Positions 48,290 through 60,759 of a DNA stretch of 64,000 nt are shown here, one piece after another; position 1 is the stretch's first letter; each line of letters begins with the position of its first letter. The notes below the pieces were generated by a model, which searched no databases, was not told the DNA's origin, and saw only the letters and a program-made list of their open reading frames with translations. The position numbers and the translations under genes are program-made. This DNA comes from Acanthochromis polyacanthus (taxonomy: Eukaryota > Chordata > Actinopteri > Pomacentridae): positions 2,897,268-2,961,267 of the forward strand of contig NC_067132.1 in the NCBI RefSeq assembly GCF_021347895.1, in the 5' to 3' direction.

Positions 48290-50255
48290 ATATTGGTGAC
48301 CAACTGGTTTGTGTGTTATTTTAAGAAATAATTTTTATGTCTCACCAAAGATTAAAAAACAAAAACAAAACAAAAAAAACACTATTTGCTTTTTATTTAC
48401 TTGCTGGTTTGGGTATCTGGTTGAGTTGGTGACAACCGTTCCACATGCAGTTGGTGGCTGTAATTAATTTGTAACAACAAATTTCTGTGGGAGAACTAGT
48501 CTGTGTTGCCCAATCTGCTCTCACTGATGTGGGGATCTTCACTCACTAAACACTGACTTGTATTTAGATCTAGCTTGAACTTATTTGCGTTAACTAGGAT
48601 GCCTTGAAAGGGATTATGGATGCTGACAGTACTCAGAACTGAAGTGCGACCAGAGAGGTCTCAGAGCACCCTGGGGTCCAGCTGCACCCTGTCAATGACC
48701 CTGTCATGAGAAGTGTTTCCTCACTGTGGAGATCTTTCATCATCCATGGTACCATGCAATGTACAAGAGTGCAAAGAGTGCACAAGCCTTTTAGCTTCTC
48801 AGTATAGATGCCTGCTATAGATTTACTCACATCTGAAAAATGATGTATAGAATGGAGACAAGCTGAATTCTGATATAAGATTGCTAATAATGAAAGGTCG
48901 GCATAAAATGTCCTCTGTGAGCCTCATTCCATAATAATTTGGAGGTTTTACAAAGCAGGCTTTCACAAGAAATGTCTGAAGTCCCAGTTTGTAGCTACCT
49001 AGCTGATGAGCTAAAAATACTTTTGCTGTCACACCTCAACATTGGTGTCACCCTCGGCTGCCTTGCCAACAGCTGTTGCCACAGCAGATGTATTCAGGGT
49101 GACAAATCACAGTGGAGAAACAGACAGACATAATAAAAGAGCACATAGAGCTCCCTGGATGATGTTGAATATTTGCACAAGACTGACAAAAGGCAGGGTA
49201 AGGCTGGAAATGAAAGTGAGTGGGAATTAGTGTTTTCTATTTTACTGAGCAGGGACAACATGCATCCCTCTGCAGTGAACATCTGGCACACCAAACTAAA
49301 TACAATATTCTCTTCTGAATACATGCAGAACCATCTTAGATATAATGTAACATCACAAAAAAAATTCCATCACCACCATTATCAGGATTGTGGAAATTGC
49401 AGGTGTTGCTCTGATGGGGGCAGTGTTAGACACCCTGACGGATGGTACATGATGCTCTACAGAGATGGAGCAGCTCTAGGTATTAATGGGTCTTTACTCA
49501 TGTGCATCAGCGCTTACAGAAGCATGGACTGAAGAAAGGAGGAACAAAGCACTGCTCTGCTCTGTTAACTAGGAGTTCCTAAACAACGACATCAACAAAA
49601 GCTACACCAAAGGCTCAGATATCACAATGGATGATTAATGAGACCAATGAAATGTAAACACAGAATAAAAACTAATATTAACATATAATTACTCAATATT
49701 CATAGTGCTTCTTAAAAGGACAACATTGTCTTTAAAGCCCTGATTGCGAATTTTATGCATGAAAAATAATAATGCATTAAAATGAAACTTGGTGCTAATC
49801 TGTGACACATCCCATAGCCCATGATTACCAAAAATCTAAAAAACTAAAGTTTAAATTGTCTGTGGCATCACTTCAAGGATTAAAATCCTAAACATGAATG
49901 AATATTTAGTCATTATGACTAGGACTGACGAGGATTAAAGAAATAAGTATTTGAAAGTGACAAATAATAATAACATGTAACTATTTTTGGCATTGTTTTT
50001 GACATGGACATTTTGTTATGTCACTGTGTAACTTTTTTTTAAAATTGCCACCTCAATAAGAACCAACACTGAAGTGCATGATCTCAACACAGAAACATCT
50101 GAATCAAAGTACACAGAAAAATGAACAGTTTGACGCACCTTGGTTTGAAGCTTTTGAGATTATAATTACAGAAAGTTTCTGTTCTTATCATCAACATTAC
50201 TTGATTCAGTTAAAATTTACAATTTGCCAATATTGAGTCCTAAACCAATACCATT
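48290..50255. other. No supported feature
   Basis: AT-rich. The short open frames have no recognisable domains. Confidence 0.35.
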
Positions 50256-50269
50256 TTCCCTGATGATAC

Positions 50270-50794
50270 CAGGCGTAAACTAACCGTGACGTCACCCGTT
50301 GGTTTCAGCGCCGAGAAAATGAAGCCCAGATTTTGCTACTTCCTGGTCGCCGTTTTGGATTTTTTGGAGCCAGTGACGTAAAAAGCGTCATCAAACAGGC
50401 TGGACCAGAGAGCAACTAGGGGCAGGATTGACTGAGGACTCTCTTATTCCGCCCACGTTTTACCGCAGAGGCTTCTGTTCCTGTCTATAAAGTATAGCCA
50501 CACCCCCTGGCTCCGCCAACTTTAACGATTTATTTAAAATTCAGTATTGATTTATTTTAAGATCGGCCACCTGATCTCTCATTTTGACCATGAAAACTAA
50601 CGGGAAAAAAATCCTGAGCTGTAGAAAATCAGTCTATCAAATTTTATTTTTTCCAAAAATGAATTGGGGTCTATGGAGAAATAGCTTTTTGGAGCCAACC
50701 CTAGCGGACGGCGGGATATTGCAAGTTTTTGACACTTCCGGGTTGGCTTCAATTCTGGAGCCAGATGCTACATCCATTATATATACAGTCTATG
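50270..50794 (-). mobile_element. hAT-type MITE, family copy 2
   Basis: Reverse orientation. Starts caggcgtaaactaaccgtga and ends atatatacagtctatg, flanked by a perfect 8-bp duplication GATGATAC (50262-50269, 50795-50802). 525 bp. It lies just upstream of the L1-type LINE fragment. Confidence 0.93.
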
Positions 50795-50869
50795 GATGAT
50801 ACACACGACAAGTACATTAATGCTATTAAACAATCCAATGTACAGTATATGCTTGACCACTGAATAGCT

Positions 50870-51442
50870 TTGAAAAGCATTTGGGAAACGGATCTATCAA
50901 TTACTCCTGATGCCGACTTCTGGAACCAAATCATTCAAAATATTTATTCAATGTCACGAAATGCCAACCTTCAATTAATCCAATACAAAATACTTCACAG
51001 AACACACCTCACGGGACAGAAAATGTTTAAAATGGGATTCACCTCAGAAATTTGTATTCACTGCACTCAAAAATCACCAGACACCTACCTTCACGCCTTC
51101 TGGCACTGCACTCCAATCCAACACTTCTGGAACGAGGTTACAAAATCACTTTCCACCATGATGGGCTGCCACATCCCCATGTCCCCCTCACTCTGTTTAC
51201 TTGGTGATGTGTCAGTCATAAACCTCAACAAATCCAACAGCAAACTACTCCTCACAGCCCTAACTATCGCCAAGAAAACCATCCTCATCAACTGGAAAAG
51301 TAGGAGCAAAACAAACACCACACACTGGAAAAACTTACTCATAGACCACACCACCTTGGAACATTCACCCATACACACCCATACCTCAGCCGTAGAACCC
51401 CTCTCTGTTTGGACCCCTCTTCTCAACCACCTTCACTCTTGA
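50870..51442 (+). pseudogene. L1-clade LINE ORF2 C-terminus (5'-truncated)
   Basis: 190 open codons: ANLQLIQYKILHRTHLTGQK, KMGFTSEICIHCTQKSPDTY, LHAFWHCTPIQHFWNEVTKS. The C-x2-C ... H-x4-C zinc-binding pattern and the WHC...FW spacing are typical of L1-type reverse transcriptase proteins near their C-terminus. The RT and endonuclease domains are missing, consistent with 5' truncation. Confidence 0.85.
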
Positions 51443-53737
51443 ATTTTCTTATCATTTACTATTACCATCATTTTCACTACCATGTGTTTAATATTATGAT
51501 ATCAATTACCTGAGAGCCAATTCCCCTGATCCTCCAAATGTCATACCCCATTTCTAACCTCTGATTTTGTTGCTTTTACATCCATTTCATCACTTCTGCC
51601 TTAATATTATTATGAACTTAGTATTATTATCACATACATAGGCTATATAGGGTATATTATCGATTTATTTAGTTATTCATTTACTTCTACTCATCCACTT
51701 ATTCAAGTATTCATTAAAAATTAGAAATGCCACTCTATGTTATTATTACTTTATAATTTATATTCTTAATGGGATGCACTGTAAAGGGATTTTTATTTAT
51801 GTTTTACATCTAATTTAATTAATATGCAATAGATATATTATGCATAAATAACATATACTATTTGAGTTAATCCACTTATTGTTTAATTATGTTGGTTTAA
51901 ATTGGATTCTTTATGTTATTATTATTATTAACACTATTACTACTAATTTGCTACTTCCTATGTGTATGCATATATGCTTGTGTGTGTAGGTGTATGTATA
52001 TATATATATATATATATATATAATTTCTATAATTTACATTGTTTGATATAATATTAATATGTGTATATATATATATATATATATTTTAGATTGGTAATAC
52101 TACCATATGTTATAATTATCACATAAACCATATATATATAATATATAGGGTATATTATTTATTTATTTATGTATCTATTTATGTATTTATTTACGTATTA
52201 TTCATGTATCTGTTTATTTTTGTTTATTCACTTATTCATTTATTTATTTTCAATTTAAGATTAGTAATACCACTATAGGCTATAATTACTTTATAGCTTA
52301 TATTCTTAGTGGGATGTTTATTATATTGAACTCTTGTGGGTTTTTTTTTTTTCATTTTCACTACCATTTTCACTACCACTCTCTCTTTAACCTAAATAGA
52401 TTATTTATGTATAAATATTTACTATCTATTTGAGTTCATCCTTTTGTTATTATTATTATTATTTTCTTTACTGGATTATTATTATTTTATTAACTATTAT
52501 TGTTCTATTATAAATGATAATATTATGAGAACAACTAGTAGATATAATTATGTGTTGTGGTGATGAGACGATGACCTGAGCATGGGGGTACGTGTGTGGG
52601 GGGTGGACTGGGGGGCTGGGGTTTCGCGGGCGGTGGCAGTGCGCCCGGGCTCCCCCGGTTGGTATGTCGGTGTCCTTGGTGGGACTGGTTGGATGGGGGG
52701 CGGGGGGGTGGCTCACGCCCCCACCCATCCCTAAAGGGAAAGAAATTATTTAAAATAATAATAATAATAATTATTATTATTATTAAAAAATATATATAAA
52801 TAAATAAATAAATAAATAATTGAAAAAAATATTATTATTAATAATAATAATAATAATAAAATTAAATAAATAATTGTAGCCTTTCTCAGACAACAAACTT
52901 TCTCCCCAGGGAGGTGAAACTGGCAGAATGGGGGAACGTTGAGGGGGCGGGCTCTCACTCGCCTCCCTGCCCCACCTATTCTTGTTAGGGGCCCGAGCGT
53001 GCCACCGCGGGCTGGTGCGCGGTGTCATTTGCTCGCCCCCTGGTTCCCTGATTTACCCCCTCACCCACCACTCATTGCTCGGTCGTTGTTTTTTTATTAC
53101 AACATATATAGTATTGTTATATATTATTATTAATAGTACATTCAAATAAATTATATTATATACTATCAGTTTGTCTCTTCACTAGACCTTATTATATTAT
53201 ATTCACCGTTGATGTTATCACTATTACTATTATTATGGTTGATATCTTATTATTTTATTCTTCTTAGTATTATATCATAGCATTATTTTTAAAATTATAT
53301 TATAGGTTGTGCATCGCCCCTCACTCCTCACTGCTTGTTTGTCAATTTTTATTCTTTATCTTTATTTGTTTTTTTTAATTTTTTCTATTTTTTTTAAATT
53401 ATTATTATTTTTTGTTTTAGCTTTTTCTTGTTCCCTTCTCCCTCCTCACATATCAAGTCCCCGCCAGTCTACATTATTACTCGTGGTCATTTAACTTACA
53501 TCGAATCACTGAAACACAATTGCCACTTATCGACAAATGCAGGTTTTTTGTTTTTGTTTTGTTTTGTTTGTTTGTTTGTTTTCTGTGCTGGATCTGTTTG
53601 TTTGAAATTGTCTACTTCTATCTCTTTTTTTTTAATATTTCCATTCATTGTATCTTCACTGTCTACATCACTGTTGTTGTTATTGTTTGTCACACGGTTT
53701 CACAATAAAAAATAATTAAAAAAAAAAAAAAAAAAAG
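51443..53737 (+). mobile_element. Probable 3' UTR and poly-A tail of the L1-type LINE
   Basis: 2.3 kb, extremely AT-rich with (ATT)n and (TA)n tracts, broken by two GC-rich islands at about 52570-52735 and 52900-53060. It ends aataaaaaataatt followed by an 18-A run at about 53720-53737. The poly-A end suggests it belongs to the LINE whose ORF stops at 51442. Confidence 0.55.
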
Positions 53738-54239
53738 AATAATTGCATTCTCCCCTTACAACACGTGTGGCAGAAGATATAAAAAAAGGATCATCTCAGT
53801 AAAGCAAATACTGATTGGTTAAAGCTGCCTAATTGGTTCTGATCCCAATCTTCTGAGATCAAGCCATCTGTAACACTCAGTATATACTGAAATTTACGGG
53901 GGAAAAAACCTAATAAAATTATGACACATGATCCGAAAAGACAAGTTGAGGTGCAGGGCCTGGCATTGTTGACACTGTTCTTCTGTAGAGCCAAAGCCCA
54001 AAAAATTTCAGAAAATTAAATTTCTATAGTGTCATGCATTTGAAGTAACACACATTTTCTTTTGTTCTCCATGATAACTGGGTTAAAACAGAATTTTTAC
54101 ATCAAGCTGTATAGTTGATTGATCTTATTCAATATTATACTTCTTGATATGATTTATTAATTTACACTCTGACATGGAGTCGGGACAACTAAATAATTTG
54201 ATGAAGTGACAAAGACGGCGGTGTAGTAGTAGTGGTTTA

Positions 54240-54870
54240 CTGACTCAAAATTGTGTGTTGGAAGAGTTTCAGTCAGGATTTAGAATACATCATAATACAG
54301 AAACAGTAGTGAAAGTCACCACTGGTCTTCGAATAGCCTCAGACAGTGGACTAGTTTCTATATTTGTTCTGCTGGATCTCAGTGTTGCATTTGATTCAGC
54401 ATCTTATTACAGAGAGTGGAACATGTTATTGGGATTAAGAAAGCATTTTAAACTGGTTTATTGTATTCCTTGGACAGATTCCAGTTTCTTCATGCTGATG
54501 ATGGTTCTTCCACCTACACCAGAGTTAGTTATGGAGTTCCACAGGGTTCTGTGTTAAGACTAATATGATGTACTTTTTACATGTTCTCCTTTGGCAATGT
54601 AATTAGGAAACACTGCATAAATTTCCATTGTTATGGAGATGACACCTACTTATATTTATCTATGAAGCTGAATGAAACCAATCAGTTAGTCAAACTCCAG
54701 ACATGTCTGAAAGACATAAAGGCCTGGATGACCTGTAAATATGATGCATTTAAATTCAGACAGTTTGTGTCTTTTCTCTGGTTAAAATTCCATCACATCT
54801 TACCATGTAAAGTGCTATAAGATTAAATAAGTTGTGAATTGGTGCCATATAAATAAAATTTATTTGAAAA
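54240..54870 (+). pseudogene. CR1/L2-type LINE reverse transcriptase remnant
   Basis: LEEFQSGFRIHHNTETVVKV, LLDLSVAFD, YGVPQGSVL (in another frame), then NVIRKHCINFHCYGDDTYLY and QTCLKDIKAWMTC. FQSGFR, LDLSAAFD, GVPQGSVLGP and YADDTQLY are RT blocks of this clade. Here the catalytic YADD reads YGDD, and frameshifts and a deletion remove RT domain 3-4. The 3' end gtgccatataaataaaattt is typical. Confidence 0.85.
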
Positions 54871-55071
54871 ATGTATTGTAGAATGTAACAGTGTCAGGAG
54901 AGGGGCTTATCTGTGCTGTGCTATTATCTACTGAGAACAAAAGCAATCAGCGTCTCCGACTGAACAGCAGCAGCTTCAAACAGGACTCTGTCACTCACAG
55001 CTGGCAGGATGAACTAAATTGCACTGTTTACTGTTTTTTTCTTGCTTGGCTGGTCAGCCTGTCCTTGAGAA

Positions 55072-55072
<1 letters not shown>

Positions 55073-55156
<84 letters not shown>
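55073..55156. repeat. (TG)n microsatellite
   Basis: First of the (TG)n arrays that separate the tandem units below. Confidence 0.95.
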
Positions 55157-55161
<5 letters not shown>

Positions 55162-55423
55162 GTACTTGCTACATTGTGAGGACCATTTTCTGCATTTAAC
55201 TATCAAAGTGAGGACATTTTTACAAAGTGAGGACATTTTGGCCGGTCCTCACTTTGAAACAGCCATGTTTGAGGGTGGAGACTTGTTTTTAGAGAACAGG
55301 TATGAATTGAGGTTTGGTTAGGGTAAGGATTAAGTTTAGGCAATCAGTTGTGATGGTTAAGGTTAGGGTAAGGCTCGAGGAAATGCATTACGCTTATGGA
55401 TGTCCTCACTAAGATAGAAGTAA

Positions 55424-55488
<65 letters not shown>

Positions 55489-55761
55489 CTTGTACTTGCT
55501 ACATGGTGAGGACCATTTTCTGCATTTAACTATCAAAGTGAGGACATTTTTACAAAGTGAGGACATTTTGGCCGGTCCTCACTTTGAAACAGCCATGTTT
55601 GAGGGTGAAGACTTGTTTTTAGAGAACAGGTATGAATTGAGGTTTGGTTAAGGTTAGGGTAAGGATTAAGTTTAGGCAATCAGTTGTGATGGTTAAGGTT
55701 AGGGTAAGGCTCTAGGAAATGCATTACGCCTATGGATGTCCTCACTAAGATAGAAGTACAA

Positions 55762-55763
<2 letters not shown>
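55157..55763 (+). repeat. Tandem ~335-bp duplication joined by (TG)n arrays
   Basis: Unit 1 (55157-55428) and unit 2 (55488-55763) share nearly all bases: cttgtacttgctac.t.gtga, gaggacattttggccggtcc, gagaacaggtatgaattgag, gcattacgc. Each is followed by a (TG)n array. Unit 2 carries an extra aaggttaggg block. Open frames here are shadows. Confidence 0.93.
55427..55487. repeat. (TG)n microsatellite between tandem units
   Basis: About 30 units. Confidence 0.95.

Positions 55764-55828
<65 letters not shown>
55764..55828. repeat. (TG)n microsatellite after tandem unit 2
   Basis: About 31 units. Confidence 0.95.
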
Positions 55829-56019
55829 CAGAACGAGATTGCGTGAACTCACAGAAGAGAACACTGATTTAAATGGGTTTGTGTGCAACCGCAGAACGCT
55901 GAAGCAAAGCATGTTAGTGAGTTTGGACTGTAGCATTTAATCATCCTGAGCCTCTGAATGTAGGTTAGCCATATTAGTGGATCAGATCTGTCAGTACAGA
56001 GAACATTCAATAGCCACTG

Positions 56020-56023
<4 letters not shown>

Positions 56024-56072
<49 letters not shown>
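56024..56072. repeat. (TG)n microsatellite
   Basis: About 24 units. Confidence 0.95.
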
Positions 56073-56073
<1 letters not shown>

Positions 56074-56149
56074 TCAGCTGAGGAATTCAAGCGTAATAGT
56101 TGCATTTTCGTGTGTGTGCGTGTGCGTGTGGGCGTGTATGTGTGTTTTA

Positions 56150-56410
56150 GCATTTGCTACATTGTGGGGACAAAATGTCCCCACAACTGTAAGAAATCCA
56201 AAAACTACGTCACTTGTGGGGACATCTTTCGGGCCCCACAAGTGTAAACAGTGTTTTCTTGGCCATGTTGTTACTGAAAAAAGTAAAAGTGCAAAAACGT
56301 TTCTTTAGGGTTAGCCATTGTTTTGGTTAGGGTTAGGTTAAGGTTAGGGTTAGGGGTTAGATATGAATGGGAGTCAATGGTACGTCCCCACAAAGATAGA
56401 AAAACATAGT
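56150..56410 (+). repeat. Diverged relative of the 55157-55763 unit
   Basis: Same architecture (catttgctacattgtgggga, tccccacaactgtaagaaat, gtcaatggtacgtccccaca, kagatagaaaaac-type end) with ggttaggg repeats between, then (TG)n at 56412-56480. Confidence 0.75.
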
Positions 56411-56411
56411 A

Positions 56412-56417
56412 TGTGTG

Positions 56418-56480
<63 letters not shown>
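56412..56480. repeat. (TG)n microsatellite
   Basis: About 33 units with one cg interruption. Confidence 0.95.
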
Positions 56481-56482
<2 letters not shown>

Positions 56483-57010
56483 CGTGTCTAATGGCAGTGT
56501 GTGACCGGACAGCCATATACAACTGACGGCACTCAAGCCAATAGCCCGCTAACCAGGACGAGGAGGACAGAGATGTGTGTTTCCAGCTGTACCTTTGGGG
56601 GATAAGGCTGACAATAATGTATTTGCTTCTTCTTTTCAGCACATGGAATGCATACAGCCAACTTAAAGATCTAATGTATCTCACTCAATTATTGAGTTTT
56701 TATTAACTAATATATCTTCTCCCTCACTGCCATAGAGCTCCACTATTGTCCAAAACATAGCAGTGCGTGACATTGTTCAACTGAGTGACATCTCATCTCT
56801 CATCTCATTTTCACCAATTCTTACTGCTTGAGTCTGTCTATCACAGACAAACTCTATTTCTTCCAATAATTGGCTTTCCTACTCGGTTTTGTAGGAGCAT
56901 GATGAGCTGGATGCTTGTCAAAACACTCTTCCTTATTTGAGATGTCTCGCTCACATTGCTGATGTAATGAATAAATGTGAGTTTACATTTTAAGAAGTTT
57001 ATTCAATAGA

Positions 57011-57226
57011 AATACAGAGTCAAAAGTTTGGACAAAACTTCTCATTCAGTGGTTTTTATTCAATTATTTTGTAGATTAATACTGAAGACATCAAAACTAT
57101 AAAAGAATACATATGGAATTATGTAGTAAAAAAGTGGGAATCTTAAGTATTAATCTACAATGTAGAAAATAATACAAATAAATAAAAAACATTGAATAAG
57201 AAGGTGTGTCCAAACGTCTGACTAGG
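57011..57226. mobile_element. Tc1/mariner-type MITE
   Basis: Left end acagagtcaaaagtttggac and right end ggtgtgtccaaacgtctgac are inverted repeats; the interior is AT-rich with gattaatactgaagacatca. About 215 bp. Confidence 0.68.
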
Positions 57227-58052
57227 CGGCATGGCTCCAGTGTTTCCCCTACCATTATATTAGGGGGCCGCCCCGCCCCCCCAACGGCACCCCCCGCCCC
57301 CCCAGAAGGTCAAGTTAAATTAAAATAATTGTTACTTTTTTACACGCAAACTTTAGTTTTTCTGCATAAAGGCCGCTCCACATGCTGTCCTTACAGCACT
57401 CGCTGCAGCACTCCACTGTGTCTACTCCCCCCTCCCTCCGTCTTGTAAACAGTCACACTGCCCCCCGCCCCACAGTCACCACACACACAAACACTAGTTT
57501 GCAGTGGCGCGTCTCGTGTTTTACTTTCTACAACAAACTACGGCCAAAATATAGAGTTATTTCAGCCATAAAATAAAGAAGCAGAAGAAAAACCACCTCT
57601 GATGACAGTGACGCGCGCCATGAGGTAATTACGACCGTATAGCGGGGCCATGTGTTGTTGTTCTCAATCGTGTAGGAGTGTTAAAAATGAAAAAAGAACG
57701 AAGGGAAGTGGGACCCGCGATGAAACTTCATAGAGAGAGAAAAAAAAATGAAGATGCTCTTTTTAACAGCATGACTTCTTATGATGCAAAATTGGTCCTT
57801 TGAGACGACGTCTGTCGTAATATTGGGCCTAAAATAAATAAAGTATTATTATTATTATTATTATTATTAAATAATTAGATGAAGCCTTTCAACACCGTAA
57901 CGTAAAAATGGGCTAAAAATGATTCACACGCTCAGTAAGTGGTACAAAATGGTGAAAATTATATATTTTAATATCGGCATGCGCGCACACGTGTACACAC
58001 ACACAAGCGTGAGCGCACATGTGAGCAGACTCCCGCCAGCGACTGTCGGAAA

Positions 58053-58871
58053 ATGGCACATGAAAAACAAAGCAAAATCTCAGCGTTTTTTAAACGCTCA
58101 CAGTCACAGGGTGATAATGGCAACACCAGCCGCCACTCTGGCTCTTCAAGCAGTAGCACCCAGAGCAGCTCTGCCTCTCCCGGGCCAAGTGACAGCAGCC
58201 AAAGTTCTGCACGGCAAGTCCCCCCACCTGCCCCGCAGCAAAAGTCATCATCTCACCACCGCATGTCGGGCTTTGACCATAGACACAAAGATCTATAAAG
58301 ATGGACGTAGCATCTGGCTCCAGAATTGAAGCCAACCCGAAAGTGTCAAAAACTTGCAATATCACGCCGTCCGCTAGGGTTGGCTCCAAAAAGTTTTTTC
58401 TCCACAGACCCCAATTCATTTTTGGAAAAAATAAAATGTGATAGACTGATTTTCTACAGCTCAGGATTTTTTTCCCGTTAGTTTTCATGGTCAAAATGAG
58501 AGATCAGGTGGCCGATCTCAAAATAAATCAATACTGAATTTTAAATAAATCGTTAAAGTTGGCGGAGCCAGGGGGTGTGGCTATACTTGATAGACAGCAA
58601 CAGAAGCCTCTGCGGTAAAATGTGGGCGGGATAAGAGAGTCCTCAGCCAATCCTGCCCCTAGTTGCTCTCCGGTCCAGCCTGTTTGATGACGCTTTTTAC
58701 GTCACTGGCTCCAAAAAATCCAAAACGGCGACCAGGAAGTAGCAAAATCTGGGCTTCATTTTCTCGACGTTGAAACCAACGGATGACGTCACGGTTAGTT
58801 CACTCCTGGCTTTGACCCAGCTTGGTTGTCAGAGGGGAAATATTCCCCCTGGCTGTACAAAACTGATATTG
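58053..58871 (+). pseudogene. hAT-type transposase first exon, split by a MITE
   Basis: ATG at 58053: MAHEKQSKISAFFKRSQSQG, a long Ser/Gln/Pro-rich segment, then MSGFD; after the MITE (58278-58808) and its TSD the frame continues PAWLSEGKYSPWLYKTDI and meets a gtaagt donor at 58872. QSKISAFF fits the PCNA-interacting motif Q-x-x-[ILM]-x-x-[FY]-[FY]. The FDP.WL....PWL block resembles the segment before the TTF-type zinc finger in ZNF862/KIAA1586-like hAT proteins. The MITE introduces stops, so this copy is dead. Confidence 0.65.
58278..58808 (+). mobile_element. hAT-type MITE, family copy 3, inside a transposase exon
   Basis: Starts catagacacaaagatctata and ends gttagttcactcctg, flanked by a perfect 8-bp duplication GCTTTGAC (58270-58277, 58809-58816). 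531 bp. It interrupts the reading frame that starts at 58053. Confidence 0.93.
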
Positions 58872-58884
58872 GTAAGTAATTAAT

Positions 58885-59007
58885 GCTTAGAGCACACTAT
58901 GCGATATCAGGCCAATTTTAGTTTAGTGTCGGGTGAGACAAGAGCAGACAAGCTCCGACAAAACACCTAGCCAAAATCGGCCTGATATCGTGTTGCTAGC
59001 TCTAGGC
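58885..59007. mobile_element. Small MITE or hairpin (~120 bp)
   Basis: Ends gcttagagcacactatgcga and, inverted, tgcctagagctagcaacacg share about 35 bp through gatatcaggcc. No coding capacity. Confidence 0.7.
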
Positions 59008-59071
59008 ATAAGCAAGTAATTAATAAAAATACATACATTACATAAATGTAGGTAGGTAATTAAAACATATT

Positions 59072-59360
59072 ATGACTCAAATTCCTTATTTCGAGTTTTT
59101 GTACGACGGCGACAATGACCGACGCGACACCACTAAAACAAAGGAAGTCATCAAAGACTTCAGGAGGACCAGGGGAGTCCTACAGTCCCCACTCCGCGAA
59201 GAAGAGGTAAAGAGGGTGAACTCAGTCAGATTCCTTGGCATTAACTTTACCAAGGATCTGACATGGACTCTAAATGCCTCCAACCTGGTGAAAAAAGCCC
59301 AGCGAGCCAACAAAGTTTCATTGTAGAAATGCAGTGATAATAAATATCCTTGAATCTGTA
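59072..59360 (+). pseudogene. LINE reverse transcriptase C-terminal fragment
   Basis: TKEVIKDFRRTRGVLQSPLR, then VNSVRFLGINFTKDLTWTLN and ASNLVKKAQRANKVSL. TKE.I.DFR...... FLG..I..DLTW..H...L.KKAQQR is the standard post-RT segment of teleost CR1/L2-type LINEs. Ends gataataaatatccttgaat. Confidence 0.85.
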
Positions 59361-59369
59361 GGTGACAGT

Positions 59370-60755
59370 GTCTGGCTGCTTGCTGTTGTGGTAATTTACA
59401 AATTTAGGGTTGTTGTGTTTTGAATCGAACATAAGGATCTACAGATGTTCATGGTTTTCCTGTAAGTAGTTTGTTAAAATGTAAATTTGTAACATCACAA
59501 ACTGAGCAACTGATGAAACAGCGGAAAAACGCGAGGCAACATTCACTTTGTTTTTACTGCAAATAAACTGTTTCCTAGCAAAGTCTGCTGTCACGACAGC
59601 ATGCTCTATTTCTTCTTTTTATTTCATTTAGAGCTCACACAAACACACATACTCAGCACTGCTGCTGTGATGTCATGTAGATCTAGAGGCTTCGGTGCCT
59701 TTAGGGCCTTAGTTTGAAGGGATTGGTCCTATATACAGAACTAGTGCTTCACAACTATTCCCTTGTCAGATTCACTGTATGTCAGCCATAGCACTCCAGC
59801 ATTCCTTTGTTTGCCTGCTATGATGACACACTGATCTCAGGCCAGCTCCTTTGTTCACTTTGCCTGCCTGATTCGTCTCTGACTTTTACCAGTCAACTCG
59901 AACTTCACTTTATCTGCCTGTGTGCCAAAGTTATAAGTCTTTCATCTTGAAGAATGATGTAAGGCAGGTCAGGAATCATGAGCTGTCAGATGATCGTCCA
60001 TGTTGGAAACAAACCGACAGGAAGTACAATCTTATCAATTCTAATATGATGATGGTTTCAGGAAATCAAGAGCCATTCTGTAACAATGCAGTCATATCTG
60101 TTAAAACATCCTGCTATCCATGACAAATTACTTTAGCTTGTTTCGTCCACGACTTGCCTTACATATATTAAATATAATTTGTTAAAGAAACAGTTCAATT
60201 GGAAGACTAATTTTAAGCACCATCAGTTTCAAGTTCAGATCCCTGCTGAGCTCCAAATCCAATTACAAACATCTATTTTTCTATCACCTTGCATTTTAGT
60301 GTATTCTGTGGGGGAAAAAGGGACCATGGTCGAGTCAAAGATGGAAAGTAAGATAGCTTCATTCAGAGTGAAAATGAGATGTAATGCTTGGTGTGTTTTT
60401 ACAGCAGCTGCAGCACTTATGCATCGACAGAGCAAAGAAATACAAGACTGCAGCAGACTGCACACACACAAAAGCCTTTAGTGAATCATTCAAGGTGACC
60501 TTGGAGAGTTTCTCAGCAGTGCAGTTTAATGAAAGGCTCACTCTTTCAAAATGCTGACCTTGCTTAAAATGTCCTTTTCCAACACTTATTCTAACACACA
60601 TCTTTAAGCTCAGTACACTGAGTGCACATTCCTTGATAAAGTCGGTATTATTATCATTATTTCTAAACACATTATTCAACTACAAACCATACAAACTTGA
60701 ATGCGTATTGTAATTAATCATTTTTAGTTGACATGTATTGAGGGAGACTGGTTAA
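59370..60755. other. No supported feature
   Basis: Non-coding; short ORFs lack recognisable domains. Confidence 0.35.
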
Positions 60756-60759
60756 AGTG

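Larger units (their letters stand above)
57238..58871 (+). mobile_element. hAT transposon 5' portion with first coding exon
   Basis: Left terminus cagtgtttcccctaccatta is a common hAT terminus. It is followed by a GC-rich leader and a coding exon at 58053. No right terminus was found; a LINE fragment follows at 59072, so the element is 3'-truncated or rearranged. Confidence 0.7.

Noticed and set aside
57919..58329. 136-codon frame overlapping the hAT exon in another frame
   Set aside because: Shadow of the real frame starting at 58053, which carries the recognisable transposase motifs.
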